From Blautia faecis (GTDB lineage Bacteria > Bacillota > Clostridia > Lachnospirales > Lachnospiraceae): 43,636 nucleotides of DNA. The stretch lies in assembly GCF_020554845.1 (NCBI RefSeq), contig NZ_JAJCIA010000034.1:1-43636 (forward strand), in the 5' to 3' direction. The notes under the pieces were generated by a model. The model had not been told where the DNA came from, did no database searches, and was given only the letters and a program-made list of their open reading frames with translations. Every line of letters begins with the position of its first letter. Position 1 is the stretch's first letter. A program made the position numbers and the translations under genes. Positions 34,584 through 43,148 of this stretch are shown in pieces.

Positions 34584-35987
34584 TTGATTAAAGATAATCA
34601 GAAGAACTTCAGTCGGCTCCATGTCGTTATAGATGCCTGTGTAATTACGTTATCTTATATGTTTGCCTGGGCGCTGAGATTTATCGGACCTTTTGCAGCA
34701 AATGCAGTCCGGGCCAGAAGCTTCCAGCAGTATATGTCTGCACTGGTATTTATTCTGCCGGCATATATTCTGCTGTATCATGCGTTTTCGCTGTATGAAC
34801 CAATGCGTATGCAGGGAAGACGTCTTGTGCTGTCTAATATTGTGAAAGCCAATTCTCTTGGTATTCTGATCACTACATTTATTTTGTATACCATTGAAGA
34901 AGGCGATATTTCCCGTTCCGTACTGTATATGTTTTACGGAATCTGCATTGTGGCAAGCTGGGGAGCAAGAATGTTCATTTTCTACAGCCTGCGCAAAATG
35001 CGAAAGAAAGGACTGAACCAGAAACAGGTAGTACTGGTTGGGTACAGCCGGGCAGCAGAAGAGTATATTGACCGCATTCAGCAGAACCCTCAGTGGGGAT
35101 ATGTGGTAAGAGGCATTCTGGATGACAATATTACTGCAGGTACCATGTATAAAGGCGTCAAGGTGATCGGAAGAATTGCCAATCTAAACGTGATCCTGCC
35201 GGAGAACAGGCTTGACGAGATTGCGATTACACTGGGATTAAGTGAATATTACCGACTGGAGGAGATTGTAGCGCTTTGTGAGAAATCAGGAGTGCATACA
35301 AAATTTATTCCGGATTATAATAAGATTATTCCTACGAAACCATATACAGAGGATATTCTGGGACTTCCGGTGATCAATATCCGGTATGTTCCTCTTAGTA
35401 ATACTTTTAATGCCATGATAAAAAGAATAATGGATATCTGTGGCTCCATTATTGGAATCATTGTGGCGTCGCCGATCATGCTGGTACTATGTGCGCTGAT
35501 AAAGCTCACTTCTCCTGGACCGCTGATCTACCGTCAGGAACGTGTGGGTCTCCATAATCAGACTTTCTGGATGTATAAATTCCGTTCTATGGAGATTCAG
35601 CCGGAGGCAGAGGAGAAGAAAGCCTGGACAGTAAAAAATGATCCCAGGGTTACAGCAATCGGCAGATTTATGCGAAGAACCAGCCTTGATGAACTTCCCC
35701 AGCTTTTTAATATTTTAAAGGGAGATATGAGTCTGGTAGGGCCAAGACCTGAGAGACCATTTTTTGTGGAAAAGTTCCGTGAAGAGATTCCGAGATATAT
35801 GGTGAAGCACCAGGTAAGACCCGGGCTGACCGGATGGGCACAGGTAAACGGATACAGAGGTGACACTTCCATCCGCAAGAGGATTGAGTGTGATCTTTAC
35901 TATATCGAGAACTGGACTGTAGGGCTTGATATCAAGATAATGTTTATGACGATCTTTAAAGGATTCATTAATAAGAATGCGTATTGA
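34584..35987 (+). CDS. Undecaprenyl-phosphate sugar-1-phosphate transferase (WbaP/CpsE-like)
   Basis: Polyprenol-phosphate hexose-1-phosphate transferase, which starts a glycan by placing the first sugar phosphate on the lipid carrier. The 467-residue protein has four to five N-terminal membrane helices (about 15-130), a nucleotide-fold middle (VVLVGYSRAAEEYI) and the C-terminal catalytic domain with FRSME, DELPQLFNILKGDMSLVGPRPE and the LTGWAQVNGYRG motif. The frame opens at GTG 34539, but TTG 34584, preceded by GAGGTGG at 34571-34577, gives MIKDNQKNFSRLHVVID, the common beginning of this family. The sugar (Gal, Glc or GlcNAc) cannot be read from sequence. Confidence 0.92.
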   Translation: MIKDNQKNFSRLHVVIDACVITLSYMFAWALRFIGPFAANAVRARSFQQYMSALVFILPAYILLYHAFSLYEPMRMQGRRLVLSNIVKANSLGILITTFILYTIEEGDISRSVLYMFYGICIVASWGARMFIFYSLRKMRKKGLNQKQVVLVGYSRAAEEYIDRIQQNPQWGYVVRGILDDNITAGTMYKGVKVIGRIANLNVILPENRLDEIAITLGLSEYYRLEEIVALCEKSGVHTKFIPDYNKIIPTKPYTEDILGLPVINIRYVPLSNTFNAMIKRIMDICGSIIGIIVASPIMLVLCALIKLTSPGPLIYRQERVGLHNQTFWMYKFRSMEIQPEAEEKKAWTVKNDPRVTAIGRFMRRTSLDELPQLFNILKGDMSLVGPRPERPFFVEKFREEIPRYMVKHQVRPGLTGWAQVNGYRGDTSIRKRIECDLYYIENWTVGLDIKIMFMTIFKGFINKNAY

Positions 35988-36001
35988 GAAAGGAAAGAAA
36001 A

Positions 36002-37414
36002 ATGGCAAGACCTGGTAGAAAAAAGAGGACTGCTTTGTTTATTGTGGAAATTATCTGTCTTTTGCTGTTTATTGGCGGATTGTATGTATATGGACAGATT
36101 GATTCCAGATTGAACAAGATTGAGACACCTCAGCTGGATGAGAGCAAGATTGTTACGAATGTGACAGCACCACAGATGTCTGGCTATACAACTTATGCAC
36201 TTTTCGGAATCGACCAGCGTTCCAAGAATGCTGCGCTTGATGCACAGAACAGTGATACCATTATCATTGCAAGTATTAATAATGATACCAAAGAGGTGAA
36301 GCTTGCTTCCGTATATCGTGATACTCTTCTGGATATTGGAAATGATACTTATACCAAGGCAAATGCTGCTTACGCATATGGTGGTCCGGAACAGGCCATT
36401 TCCATGCTGAATACCATGCTTGACCTGAAAATTACGGATTACGTAACTGTTAATTTTAATGCAATGGTAGCTGCAATAGATGCACTTGGCGGTCTTGATA
36501 TTCCTCTTTCCTATGCGGAAATGGTGTTTATGAATGACTATTGTATAGAAACTTCCCAGGAGACCGGCAAAAGCTACACGCCAGTAGAACTGCCGGATCC
36601 CAAGCCGGAGAACGAGGAGGAAATCCTTGGAACATACCATCTGAATGGTGTACAGTCAGTTTCTTACTGTCGTATCCGTTACACTGCAAGCATGGATATG
36701 GGACGTACTGAGCGTCAGCGCCGTGTGATCGGAATGATGGTTGACAAAGCAAAGGCAGCAGGAATTACCACCATTTTCAATATTATGGACGAGGTATTTC
36801 CTATGATTTCCACATCCATCACGAAGACTGAGATTCTGAACCTGATTCCGACGCTGATGGGGTATAACATTGCAGATACTACCGGTTTCCCAGCCAAGTA
36901 CAAATTTGCGGATGTGAAGAAGGCCAGCATGGTTGTTGCAGACACGCTGGAGGATAATGTAAAGGAACTTCATAAGTTTCTGTATGGTGCTGATGAGAAT
37001 TACCAGCCGTCACAGAACATCGTGGAGGCGAATGCCCGGATCATTGAGCTTGTAGGCGGTGCAGATACCTTGGTTGACCAGTCTCCGATTGCAAGTAATG
37101 AAGCAGGAAATTCTTCTGATATTGTATGGCAGGGTGACGGAAGCGGAAACTATGATTACAACGATTATGGTGGAAGCGATTACGACAATAGCTATGATAA
37201 CAGCTACGACAACAGCTATGATAACAGCTACGACAATAGCTATGACAGCGGAAACGACTATAGTGGAGACGATAGCGGCGATTATAGCGATGGCAGTTAT
37301 GACAGTGGAAGTGATTCTGGAAGCAGTTACGATAATGGAGGAGACTACAGCGGCGGAGATTATAGTGGAGACAGCTCCGGCGATGGCGGTTTCGAAGATG
37401 GAAGCGGATATTGA
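36002..37414 (+). CDS. LytR-CpsA-Psr (LCP) family glycopolymer ligase
   Basis: LCP enzymes move undecaprenyl-linked glycopolymers onto peptidoglycan. The 470-residue product has an N-terminal membrane anchor (about 9-31) and an extracellular LCP domain with LASVYRDTLL (catalytic Arg and Asp), YVTVNFNAMVAAIDALGG and RIRYTASMDMGRTERQRRVI. The tail (about 385-470) is low complexity, Tyr/Asp/Ser/Gly-rich, with five YDNS repeats. A TTG at 35984 is in frame, but ATG 36002 with AAAGGA is the better start; it lies 14 bp after the sugar transferase. Within this locus it would be the last step, fixing the polymer to the wall. Confidence 0.94.
   Translation: MARPGRKKRTALFIVEIICLLLFIGGLYVYGQIDSRLNKIETPQLDESKIVTNVTAPQMSGYTTYALFGIDQRSKNAALDAQNSDTIIIASINNDTKEVKLASVYRDTLLDIGNDTYTKANAAYAYGGPEQAISMLNTMLDLKITDYVTVNFNAMVAAIDALGGLDIPLSYAEMVFMNDYCIETSQETGKSYTPVELPDPKPENEEEILGTYHLNGVQSVSYCRIRYTASMDMGRTERQRRVIGMMVDKAKAAGITTIFNIMDEVFPMISTSITKTEILNLIPTLMGYNIADTTGFPAKYKFADVKKASMVVADTLEDNVKELHKFLYGADENYQPSQNIVEANARIIELVGGADTLVDQSPIASNEAGNSSDIVWQGDGSGNYDYNDYGGSDYDNSYDNSYDNSYDNSYDNSYDSGNDYSGDDSGDYSDGSYDSGSDSGSSYDNGGDYSGGDYSGDSSGDGGFEDGSGY
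37181..37240 (+). repeat. Five 12-bp coding repeats (YDNS) in the LCP tail
   Basis: Five tandem 12-base units alternate between TACGACAAYAGC and TATGATAACAGC, each coding Tyr-Asp-Asn-Ser. The alternation of synonymous codons suggests a 24-base unit expanded by slippage or recombination. Unit number may vary between strains without breaking the frame. Confidence 0.85.
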
Positions 37415-37446
37415 TCAGTAGATAAATATTCCATGATTGAAAATTT

Positions 37447-37480
37447 AAAGGGACCATCCGAAAGGAAGTGGTCCCTTTTT
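37447..37480 (+). terminator. Terminator after the LCP gene
   Basis: AAAGGGACCA pairs with TGGTCCCTTT (10 bp), then TTT. It ends the second transcription unit of the locus, so the glycosyltransferase at 37568 needs its own promoter. Confidence 0.88.
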
Positions 37481-37567
37481 CGCGAAAAGGATGTGCGCTC
37501 TGCCAGCATTGTTACCATATTGCGAAAGTATATTTATTCGTGCAGAACCTGAAAGAGGAGAGATACT

Positions 37568-38488
37568 ATGGAAACAGTTGACGTAATTATTCCTGCATAC
37601 CGTCCGGGAAAAGAATTTGAGAAGTTGTTGGATTCTCTTTCCACACAGAATTATCCAGTGGAAAAAATTCTTGTTATGAATACAGAAGAGAAATTCTGGA
37701 ACACGGCCTGGGAGAAAAAATTTCCAAAAGTGGACGTGGTACATTTGAAAAAGGCGGATTTTGACCACGGTGGAACCAGATGCCGGGGAGCAAGACTGTC
37801 TGATTCAGATATTATGGTATTTATGACTCAGGATGCAGTTCCGGCAGACAGAAATCTGATTGGAAATCTGATCCGTCCACTGCAGGAAAATTCCAAAGTT
37901 GGAGCTGCCTACGCAAGACAGCTGGCTCGGGAGGACTGTGCTTACCTGGAAAAATACACCAGAAGATTTAATTATCCGGAAACTTCTTCTATAAAATGGG
38001 AAAAAGATACTGGCATATATGGAATAAAAACTTATTTTTGCTCCAATGTGTGTGCAGCTTATAAGAAAAGTATTTATGAGGAAATTGGCGGTTTTGTAAA
38101 AAAAGCTATTTTTAATGAAGACATGATCTATGCAGGAACTATGGCAAAGCGGGGATATGGAATTGCCTATGCTGCAGATGCCTGTGTGATCCATTCACAC
38201 AATTATTCATGCAGACAGCAGTTTCACCGGAATTTTGATCTGGGTGTTTCCCAGGCAGATCATCCGGAGATTTTTGAGGGAGTACCATCAGAGGGAGAGG
38301 GACTTCGCCTTGTGAAAAAGAGCCTGGCTTATCTTATAAAAACAGGGCATATCTGGCTGGTTCCCAAGCTGGCAGGGCAAAGTGGCTTCAAATATATGGG
38401 ATATTTTCTTGGAAAAAGATATAAAAAGCTGCCGAAAAAGGTGATTTTGTTTTGTACTATGAACCGTGAATATTGGAAAAACGAGTAA
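37568..38488 (+). CDS. GT2 glycosyltransferase (rhamnosyltransferase-like)
   Basis: A 306-residue single-domain GT2 enzyme: VDVIIPAYRPGKEFEKLL start, HGGTRCRGA, MTQDAVP as metal-binding region and FNEDMIYAGTMAKRGYGIAY, typical of RfbF/RgpF-like rhamnosyltransferases. The ATG follows AGAGGAGAG. It lies after the LCP terminator and before its own terminator (38541), so it is probably monocistronic; I see no convincing promoter in the 87-bp gap after the terminator. Its position and type fit rhamnose addition to the same polymer. Confidence 0.88.
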   Translation: METVDVIIPAYRPGKEFEKLLDSLSTQNYPVEKILVMNTEEKFWNTAWEKKFPKVDVVHLKKADFDHGGTRCRGARLSDSDIMVFMTQDAVPADRNLIGNLIRPLQENSKVGAAYARQLAREDCAYLEKYTRRFNYPETSSIKWEKDTGIYGIKTYFCSNVCAAYKKSIYEEIGGFVKKAIFNEDMIYAGTMAKRGYGIAYAADACVIHSHNYSCRQQFHRNFDLGVSQADHPEIFEGVPSEGEGLRLVKKSLAYLIKTGHIWLVPKLAGQSGFKYMGYFLGKRYKKLPKKVILFCTMNREYWKNE

Positions 38489-38540
38489 CTGTTCAGTGTT
38501 TTTACAGTTATGCACTTCGTGAATAGGGACTGTGGCTATG

Positions 38541-38574
38541 AAAGGTGACACTTTTTTTCGTGTCACCTTTTCTT
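38541..38574 (+). terminator. Terminator after the monocistronic GT2 gene
   Basis: AAGGTGACAC pairs with GTGTCACCTT (10 bp) around a T-rich loop, with TTTTCTT at the end (38568-38574). Confidence 0.85.
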
Positions 38575-38704
38575 AATGAATCTATCACATTTTCAACACA
38601 ATTGCTTGCTAAACTTGTATCATAAATAAAAGAAAATGTTACAGAATGCTGCAGATTCCAACGTGAACAGCAGCACTGTTTATGAACATAGAAGGGAGCA
38701 GAAA

Positions 38705-40390
38705 ATGAGTGATGAATGGAATTGGGGACAGGAGCCAGAGAAAACGGATGGCAGCTCCCAACAGCCAGAGAATACAGATGAATCCGGATCGGCTGCATCG
38801 GATCAGACAGCGGCCCCCGAAGATGAACTGAATGAAAATGTAACTTATCATTACAGATATACCAGCAGCAGAAACTCAGATGGTGCAGGAAGCACAGACA
38901 ATGGAAATTATTACGCTTCCAGCAATAATTCAGATACTTCCGGAAATTCATCCAAAGACAGCGGTTTTGAGTCCCAATCTTCGGAACCCAGATATGCGCA
39001 TTATCAGGTTGATGAACAGGAGAAGAAGCCTGAGGAAAAAAAGAAAGGAAGACATCACAGACTTCATAATGATAAGGCAGCATCTTCCGGTTTGGGAAGG
39101 AAAGCAGGAAATACTATTACGCTGGCTGTGATTTTTGGTCTGGTGGCAGGTCTGGTATTTCAGGCAGTGAATATGGTGTCGGATAAATATTTTAAGAAAG
39201 AAACTCAGACTGCAGTAGGGTCTGCAGAGACACTTACTTCTTCAGCATCTGCCAGTACTACGGCAGAAGAAAGCACAGATGCAGGCGAAGGCATCAATGC
39301 AGAAATCGTAGCAAATGAAAAAGGTCCCGTTGCAGGGGTTGCCCAGGCTGCAATGCCCTCAGTCGTGGCAATCACTTCAGTAAGCATGCAGGAAATTCGC
39401 AGCTTTTTCGGCTATGGAATGGAATATCCCAGTACAGGAAGCGGTTCTGGTATTATTGTCGGAGAGAATGATGATGAACTTCTCATTGCTACCAACAATC
39501 ATGTAGTGGAGGGCGCTACTACACTGAGTGTCTGCTTTATCGGAAGTGATGTGGTAAGTGCAGAACAGGAAACTGAGAATTATATAAATGGAAATGGAGA
39601 CTTGAATATTGATGGTGCAGTTTCCGCAAAGATAAAAGGAACTGACGAGGATACAGACCTTGCGGTGATTGCAGTTGAAAAAAGTGACATTCCGGAAGAA
39701 ACCATGAGCCAGATTAAAATTGCCCAGCTTGGCAATTCGGATGATCTTGCTGTTGGTGAGCAGGTGGTTGCCATTGGTAATGCACTTGGTTATGGTCAGA
39801 CTGTAACATCTGGCTGGGTAAGTGCCCTGGATCGCACTGTTCAGTCCGATTCCAATACTTATGAGGAGCTGATCCAGACAGATGCAGCAATTAATCCTGG
39901 CAACAGTGGTGGTGCCCTTTTAAATATGCAGGGAGAATTGATTGGAATTAACTGTGCCAAAATTGCATCAAGCAGTATAGAGGGAACCGGATATGCCATT
40001 CCGATTTCCAAGGCACAGCCCATTCTGGAAGAACTTATGAATCGTAAGACAAGGGATAAAGTTTCAGATGAGTCACAGATTGGCTATCTGGGAGTTAAAT
40101 TCGCCGATCTTTCCAGAGAAGCAATCCAGATGTATAATATGCCATCTGGTGCATTTGTTATGGATGTGTATCCGGGAGAGGCAGCAGATAATGCCGGAAT
40201 CCAGAAAAGTGATATTATTACCAAGCTGGATGGCCAGAAGGTTTCAAGTAAGGCTGATATCAACGATAAGCTTCAGTATTATTCAGCTGGTGAAGAAATC
40301 GAAATTGAGGTGGCACGGTTAAATAACGGAGAGTATGAGGAATCGACAGTAACTGTTACATTGAGTGCAAGACCGGATGGTAATCAGTAA
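38705..40390 (+). CDS. htrA: HtrA/DegP-like membrane-anchored serine protease (S1C) with PDZ domain
   Basis: An envelope quality-control protease and chaperone. The 561-residue protein has a long polar, Ser/Asn/Glu-rich cytosolic N-terminus (1-134), one membrane helix (about 135-155), a linker, a trypsin-like domain with triad H266 (NNHVV), D318 (DLAV) and S401 (GNSGGA), and one PDZ domain (about 455-555). ATG 38705 has GGGAG before it; the frame is open to 38636, but that part is not conserved-looking. Monocistronic, with terminators on both sides. In Firmicutes, HtrA genes are often induced by wall or secretion stress via a two-component system; no operator was identified here. Confidence 0.95.
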   Translation: MSDEWNWGQEPEKTDGSSQQPENTDESGSAASDQTAAPEDELNENVTYHYRYTSSRNSDGAGSTDNGNYYASSNNSDTSGNSSKDSGFESQSSEPRYAHYQVDEQEKKPEEKKKGRHHRLHNDKAASSGLGRKAGNTITLAVIFGLVAGLVFQAVNMVSDKYFKKETQTAVGSAETLTSSASASTTAEESTDAGEGINAEIVANEKGPVAGVAQAAMPSVVAITSVSMQEIRSFFGYGMEYPSTGSGSGIIVGENDDELLIATNNHVVEGATTLSVCFIGSDVVSAEQETENYINGNGDLNIDGAVSAKIKGTDEDTDLAVIAVEKSDIPEETMSQIKIAQLGNSDDLAVGEQVVAIGNALGYGQTVTSGWVSALDRTVQSDSNTYEELIQTDAAINPGNSGGALLNMQGELIGINCAKIASSSIEGTGYAIPISKAQPILEELMNRKTRDKVSDESQIGYLGVKFADLSREAIQMYNMPSGAFVMDVYPGEAADNAGIQKSDIITKLDGQKVSSKADINDKLQYYSAGEEIEIEVARLNNGEYEESTVTVTLSARPDGNQ

Positions 40391-40395
40391 TATGC

Positions 40396-40422
40396 AAGGG
40401 GAGCTGATAAGGCTCCCCTTTT
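40396..40422 (+). terminator. Terminator after htrA
   Basis: AAGGGGAGC pairs with GCTCCCCTT (9 bp) around a 7-base loop, followed by TT. Confidence 0.82.
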
Positions 40423-40463
40423 CACATTTTATAAAAAGTTAATTTCTAAATCAGAGAAAAGTA

Positions 40464-40472
40464 TGGTACAAT
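40464..40472 (+). promoter_or_regulatory. Possible extended -10 promoter for the clpX-like gene
   Basis: TGGTACAAT is an extended -10 element (TGn plus TACAAT, 40467-40472). The hexamer 17 bp upstream is a poor -35 (TTCTAA). About 80 bp before the ATG. Confidence 0.4.
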
Positions 40473-40554
40473 AAGAAAACAAAAATGATTTTTACATAAG
40501 ATAGGAAAGACTGCTGGTTAGCCTGATAACAGCAGCAGGAAAGGAAATAATTAT

Positions 40555-41988
40555 ATGACTGAACATTTTGACGATGAAAAAGACGAAATCATCGATGGCG
40601 ATATAACAGAGAAGAACGATGATCACGAAGATGACAGCGATTATGAGAAATTCTGTTTTCTCTGTCATCGTCCGGAGAGCCAGGCAGGCAAAATGATCGA
40701 GCTTCCTAACAATATACATATCTGTAATGATTGTATGCAGAAAAGCTTTGACACCATGACCCAGCAGATGAATAACGGACTGAATCTGAACGATCTTCTT
40801 AATATGCCTAATGTGAGTATGATCAATCTTGGCAGTATTCAGGATGCAATTCCTCGTCCGAAGAAAGTAAAGAAGAAAAAAGAAGATGCCAGGCCAGAGA
40901 TTGATCTTAAGAAGATCCCGGCACCACATAAGATCAAGGCAAGCCTTGACGAATATGTAATTGGTCAGGAGAGAGCCAAGAAAGTAATGTCTGTTGCTGT
41001 CTATAATCATTATAAGCGTGTGGCTACAGACACTATGGATGAGATTGAGATAGAGAAGTCCAATATGCTGATGATCGGACCTACCGGATGCGGAAAGACC
41101 TACCTGGTAAAAACTCTTGCCAGACTTCTGGACGTGCCGCTGGCTATTGCAGATGCTACTTCTCTTACAGAGGCAGGCTATATTGGTGACGATATTGAGA
41201 GTGTGATCTCCAAGCTTCTTGCTGCAGCAGATAATGATGTGGAGAAAGCAGAGCATGGGATTGTCTTTATTGATGAGATTGACAAGCTGGCCAAGAAAAA
41301 GAACACCAATCAGCGTGATGTAAGCGGTGAAGCGGTTCAGCAGGGACTTTTGAAGCTTCTGGAGGGAAGCGAGGTAGAGGTGCCGGTCGGAGCCAACAGC
41401 AAAAATGCCATGGTTCCTATGGTAACGGTAAATACCAGAAATATTCTGTTTATCTGTGGAGGGGCATTCCCGGATCTGGAGAATATTATCAAGGAGAGAC
41501 TGAATAAGCAGGCATCTATCGGCTTTTACGCAGACCTGAAGGACAAATATGACAATGATCCACATATTCTGGAGAAGGTGACAGTAGATGATATCCGTGC
41601 ATTTGGTATGATTCCGGAATTTATCGGACGTCTGCCGATTATATATACACTGGACGGACTGAATGAGGATATGTTAGTGCAGATTCTGAAGGAACCGAAG
41701 AATGCAATTCTGAAACAATATCAGAAGCTCCTTGCCCTGGATGAGGTGAAGCTGGACTATGAGGAAGATGCGCTTCACGCGATTGCGGCCAAGGCACTGG
41801 AGAAACACACTGGAGCCAGAGGTCTTCGCGCCATTCTGGAGGAATATATGCTGGATATCATGTATGAGATTCCGAAAGATGACAGTATTGGACAGGTGAT
41901 CATTACCAGAGAATATATTGAAGGTACAGGCGGTCCGAGAATCCTGCTTCGCGGACAGGAAATTCCCCTGATCGGGATGGCACAGTAG
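40555..41988 (+). CDS. clpX: ClpX-like AAA+ unfoldase, divergent form without the RKH loop
   Basis: A 477-residue Clp/Hsp100 unfoldase. The N-terminus (1-33) is acidic and extra. A zinc-binding domain follows with C34, C37, C57 and C60. Walker A is GPTGCGKT (175-182), Walker B IVFIDEIDK, arginine finger region PEFIGRLP and sensor 2 GARGLRAILEE. The pore loop is GYIG rather than GYVG. ASIGFYAD keeps IGF, the usual ClpP-docking tripeptide. Where classical ClpX has the RKH substrate loop (GGRKHP), this one has GANSKNAMVP. No clpP is adjacent. Likely a specialised paralogue; if the genome has only one clpX, this is it. Confidence 0.88.
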   Translation: MTEHFDDEKDEIIDGDITEKNDDHEDDSDYEKFCFLCHRPESQAGKMIELPNNIHICNDCMQKSFDTMTQQMNNGLNLNDLLNMPNVSMINLGSIQDAIPRPKKVKKKKEDARPEIDLKKIPAPHKIKASLDEYVIGQERAKKVMSVAVYNHYKRVATDTMDEIEIEKSNMLMIGPTGCGKTYLVKTLARLLDVPLAIADATSLTEAGYIGDDIESVISKLLAAADNDVEKAEHGIVFIDEIDKLAKKKNTNQRDVSGEAVQQGLLKLLEGSEVEVPVGANSKNAMVPMVTVNTRNILFICGGAFPDLENIIKERLNKQASIGFYADLKDKYDNDPHILEKVTVDDIRAFGMIPEFIGRLPIIYTLDGLNEDMLVQILKEPKNAILKQYQKLLALDEVKLDYEEDALHAIAAKALEKHTGARGLRAILEEYMLDIMYEIPKDDSIGQVIITREYIEGTGGPRILLRGQEIPLIGMAQ

Positions 41989-42017
41989 ACAGGGAAACAG
42001 GTGTTTCATCATTTTGC

Positions 42018-42039
42018 AGCTGTTCAGGAGACAGCTTTT
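42018..42039 (+). terminator. Weak terminator after the clpX-like gene
   Basis: AGCTGT (42018-42023) pairs with ACAGCT (42031-42036), 7-base loop, followed by TTT. The stem is only 6 bp, so read-through is likely. Confidence 0.4.
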
Positions 42040-42095
42040 AGCCGTAAAAGTACTGAATAGTTACAACACTTTTTATATGAAAGGGAGATGGTATT

Positions 42096-42620
42096 ATGGC
42101 ACGCGATTTTTTTGACGAGTTAAGTGACACAATTACAAGGACAACCAAGGATCTTGGAAAAAAAGCCGGTCAGCTTTATGAGGCACAGAAGATCAGAAGC
42201 AAGATTTCCAGTGAAGAGCAGATGGTACAGAAACTGAAAGCAGACATTGGAAATGTGATCTTTGAGAAGTACAAAGAAGGTGCAGAAGTAGAAGAAGCTC
42301 TTAAAGGGTTCTGCGAAGAGATTGAGCAGCATCTGGATATTATTGATGGATATAAGGATGCAGCAGCGGAGATGAAGGGACGGAAAATCTGTCCGGCATG
42401 TGGAAAATCTGTAGACAGAAGTGTCTCCTTTTGTCCATATTGTGGCTCTGTATGCCCGACTCCGGAACCGGAGAAAGCTGAGGGTGATGTGGTGGACACT
42501 GAGACTGCAGAACCTGTAGAAGAGACAGAAGAGAAGCAGGCAGAGAATGAGGCAGGTACAGAGGAAGAAAAGGTCTCAACAGAAACTGAGGAAAGTGGTC
42601 AGGATTTTCCAGGTAAATAA
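42096..42620 (+). CDS. Coiled-coil zinc-ribbon protein of unknown function
   Basis: A 174-residue protein. Residues 1-90 are helical and charged, probably coiled coil (TRTTKDLGKKAGQLYEAQKI onward). A zinc ribbon with C99, C102, C113 and C116 (CPACG and CPYCG) follows, and the rest is a Glu/Thr-rich acidic tail (about 125-174). No enzyme motif. Such small zinc-ribbon proteins are common in Firmicutes and mostly uncharacterised. AAGGGAG precedes the ATG. The LspA-like gene follows after 13 bp with GGAGG in the gap, so the two are likely co-transcribed. Confidence 0.85.
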   Translation: MARDFFDELSDTITRTTKDLGKKAGQLYEAQKIRSKISSEEQMVQKLKADIGNVIFEKYKEGAEVEEALKGFCEEIEQHLDIIDGYKDAAAEMKGRKICPACGKSVDRSVSFCPYCGSVCPTPEPEKAEGDVVDTETAEPVEETEEKQAENEAGTEEEKVSTETEESGQDFPGK

Positions 42621-42633
42621 GGAGGCTGCATTT

Positions 42634-43098
42634 ATGCTTTCGCTAACAATTGCCGGCGGAATTTTTCTGTTGGATTATAAGATAAAAGAACATATTGACA
42701 GTACCCGCCTTCAGGGAAGCAAAGAAGAAGTACTGGGAGGCAGACTGCTCCTTCGGAACTGTCACAATAAAGATAAGATTCTTGGTAAGGTAAAAATCGG
42801 CAGGGAGAATTGCCAGGAGCTTGCAGCAGCTGGTATGGGCTGTGTGGCAGGGGAATACTGGCACCAGCTTCTCCACGGCGGAAATAAGCTTAGCAGAGTC
42901 GGTCTTGCCATGATCCTGGGTGGTGGAATGGCCAACTACACAGACCGTCGAAATAAAGGATATGTTACAGATTATGTGAGCCTGAATGTGAAGAAAAAAG
43001 AAATTCGTAAGATCGTATTTAATCTGTCTGACGTATGTATTGCTGCAGGTACCATTCTGTGGGCAGCAGGAAATTTATTTTCATATAGGAAAAAATAA
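42634..43098 (+). CDS. Divergent signal peptidase II (LspA)-like membrane protein
   Basis: LspA removes the signal peptide of lipoproteins with two catalytic aspartates. This 154-residue protein matches in length and motif order: D14 in LLDYKIKEHID at the N-terminus, D104 in ANYTDRRNKGYVTDYV (compare GNLIDR.R.G.V.D.), and D133 in VFNLSDVCI (compare FN.AD). The NTGAAF motif is degenerate (RNCHNKDKILG) and the second membrane segment is weakly hydrophobic. ATG 42634 has GGAGG at 42621-42625; the frame is open upstream, in overlap with the preceding gene, but this is the better start. It may be a special-purpose paralogue rather than the main LspA. Confidence 0.72.
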   Translation: MLSLTIAGGIFLLDYKIKEHIDSTRLQGSKEEVLGGRLLLRNCHNKDKILGKVKIGRENCQELAAAGMGCVAGEYWHQLLHGGNKLSRVGLAMILGGGMANYTDRRNKGYVTDYVSLNVKKKEIRKIVFNLSDVCIAAGTILWAAGNLFSYRKK

Positions 43099-43113
43099 TC
43101 TGAGACAGAAAAC

Positions 43114-43148
43114 AAAAGACACCTGGCACAGTGCGCTAGGTGTCTTTT
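43114..43148. terminator. Bidirectional terminator between the LspA-like gene and the XRE regulator
   Basis: AAAAGACACCT (43114-43124) pairs perfectly with AGGTGTCTTTT (43138-43148), 13-base loop. The right arm includes the stop codon of the - strand regulator gene. Confidence 0.9.

Noticed and set aside
40492..41565. 357-residue - strand open frame opposite the clpX-like gene
   Set aside because: Antisense shadow; the + strand product has all AAA+ motifs.
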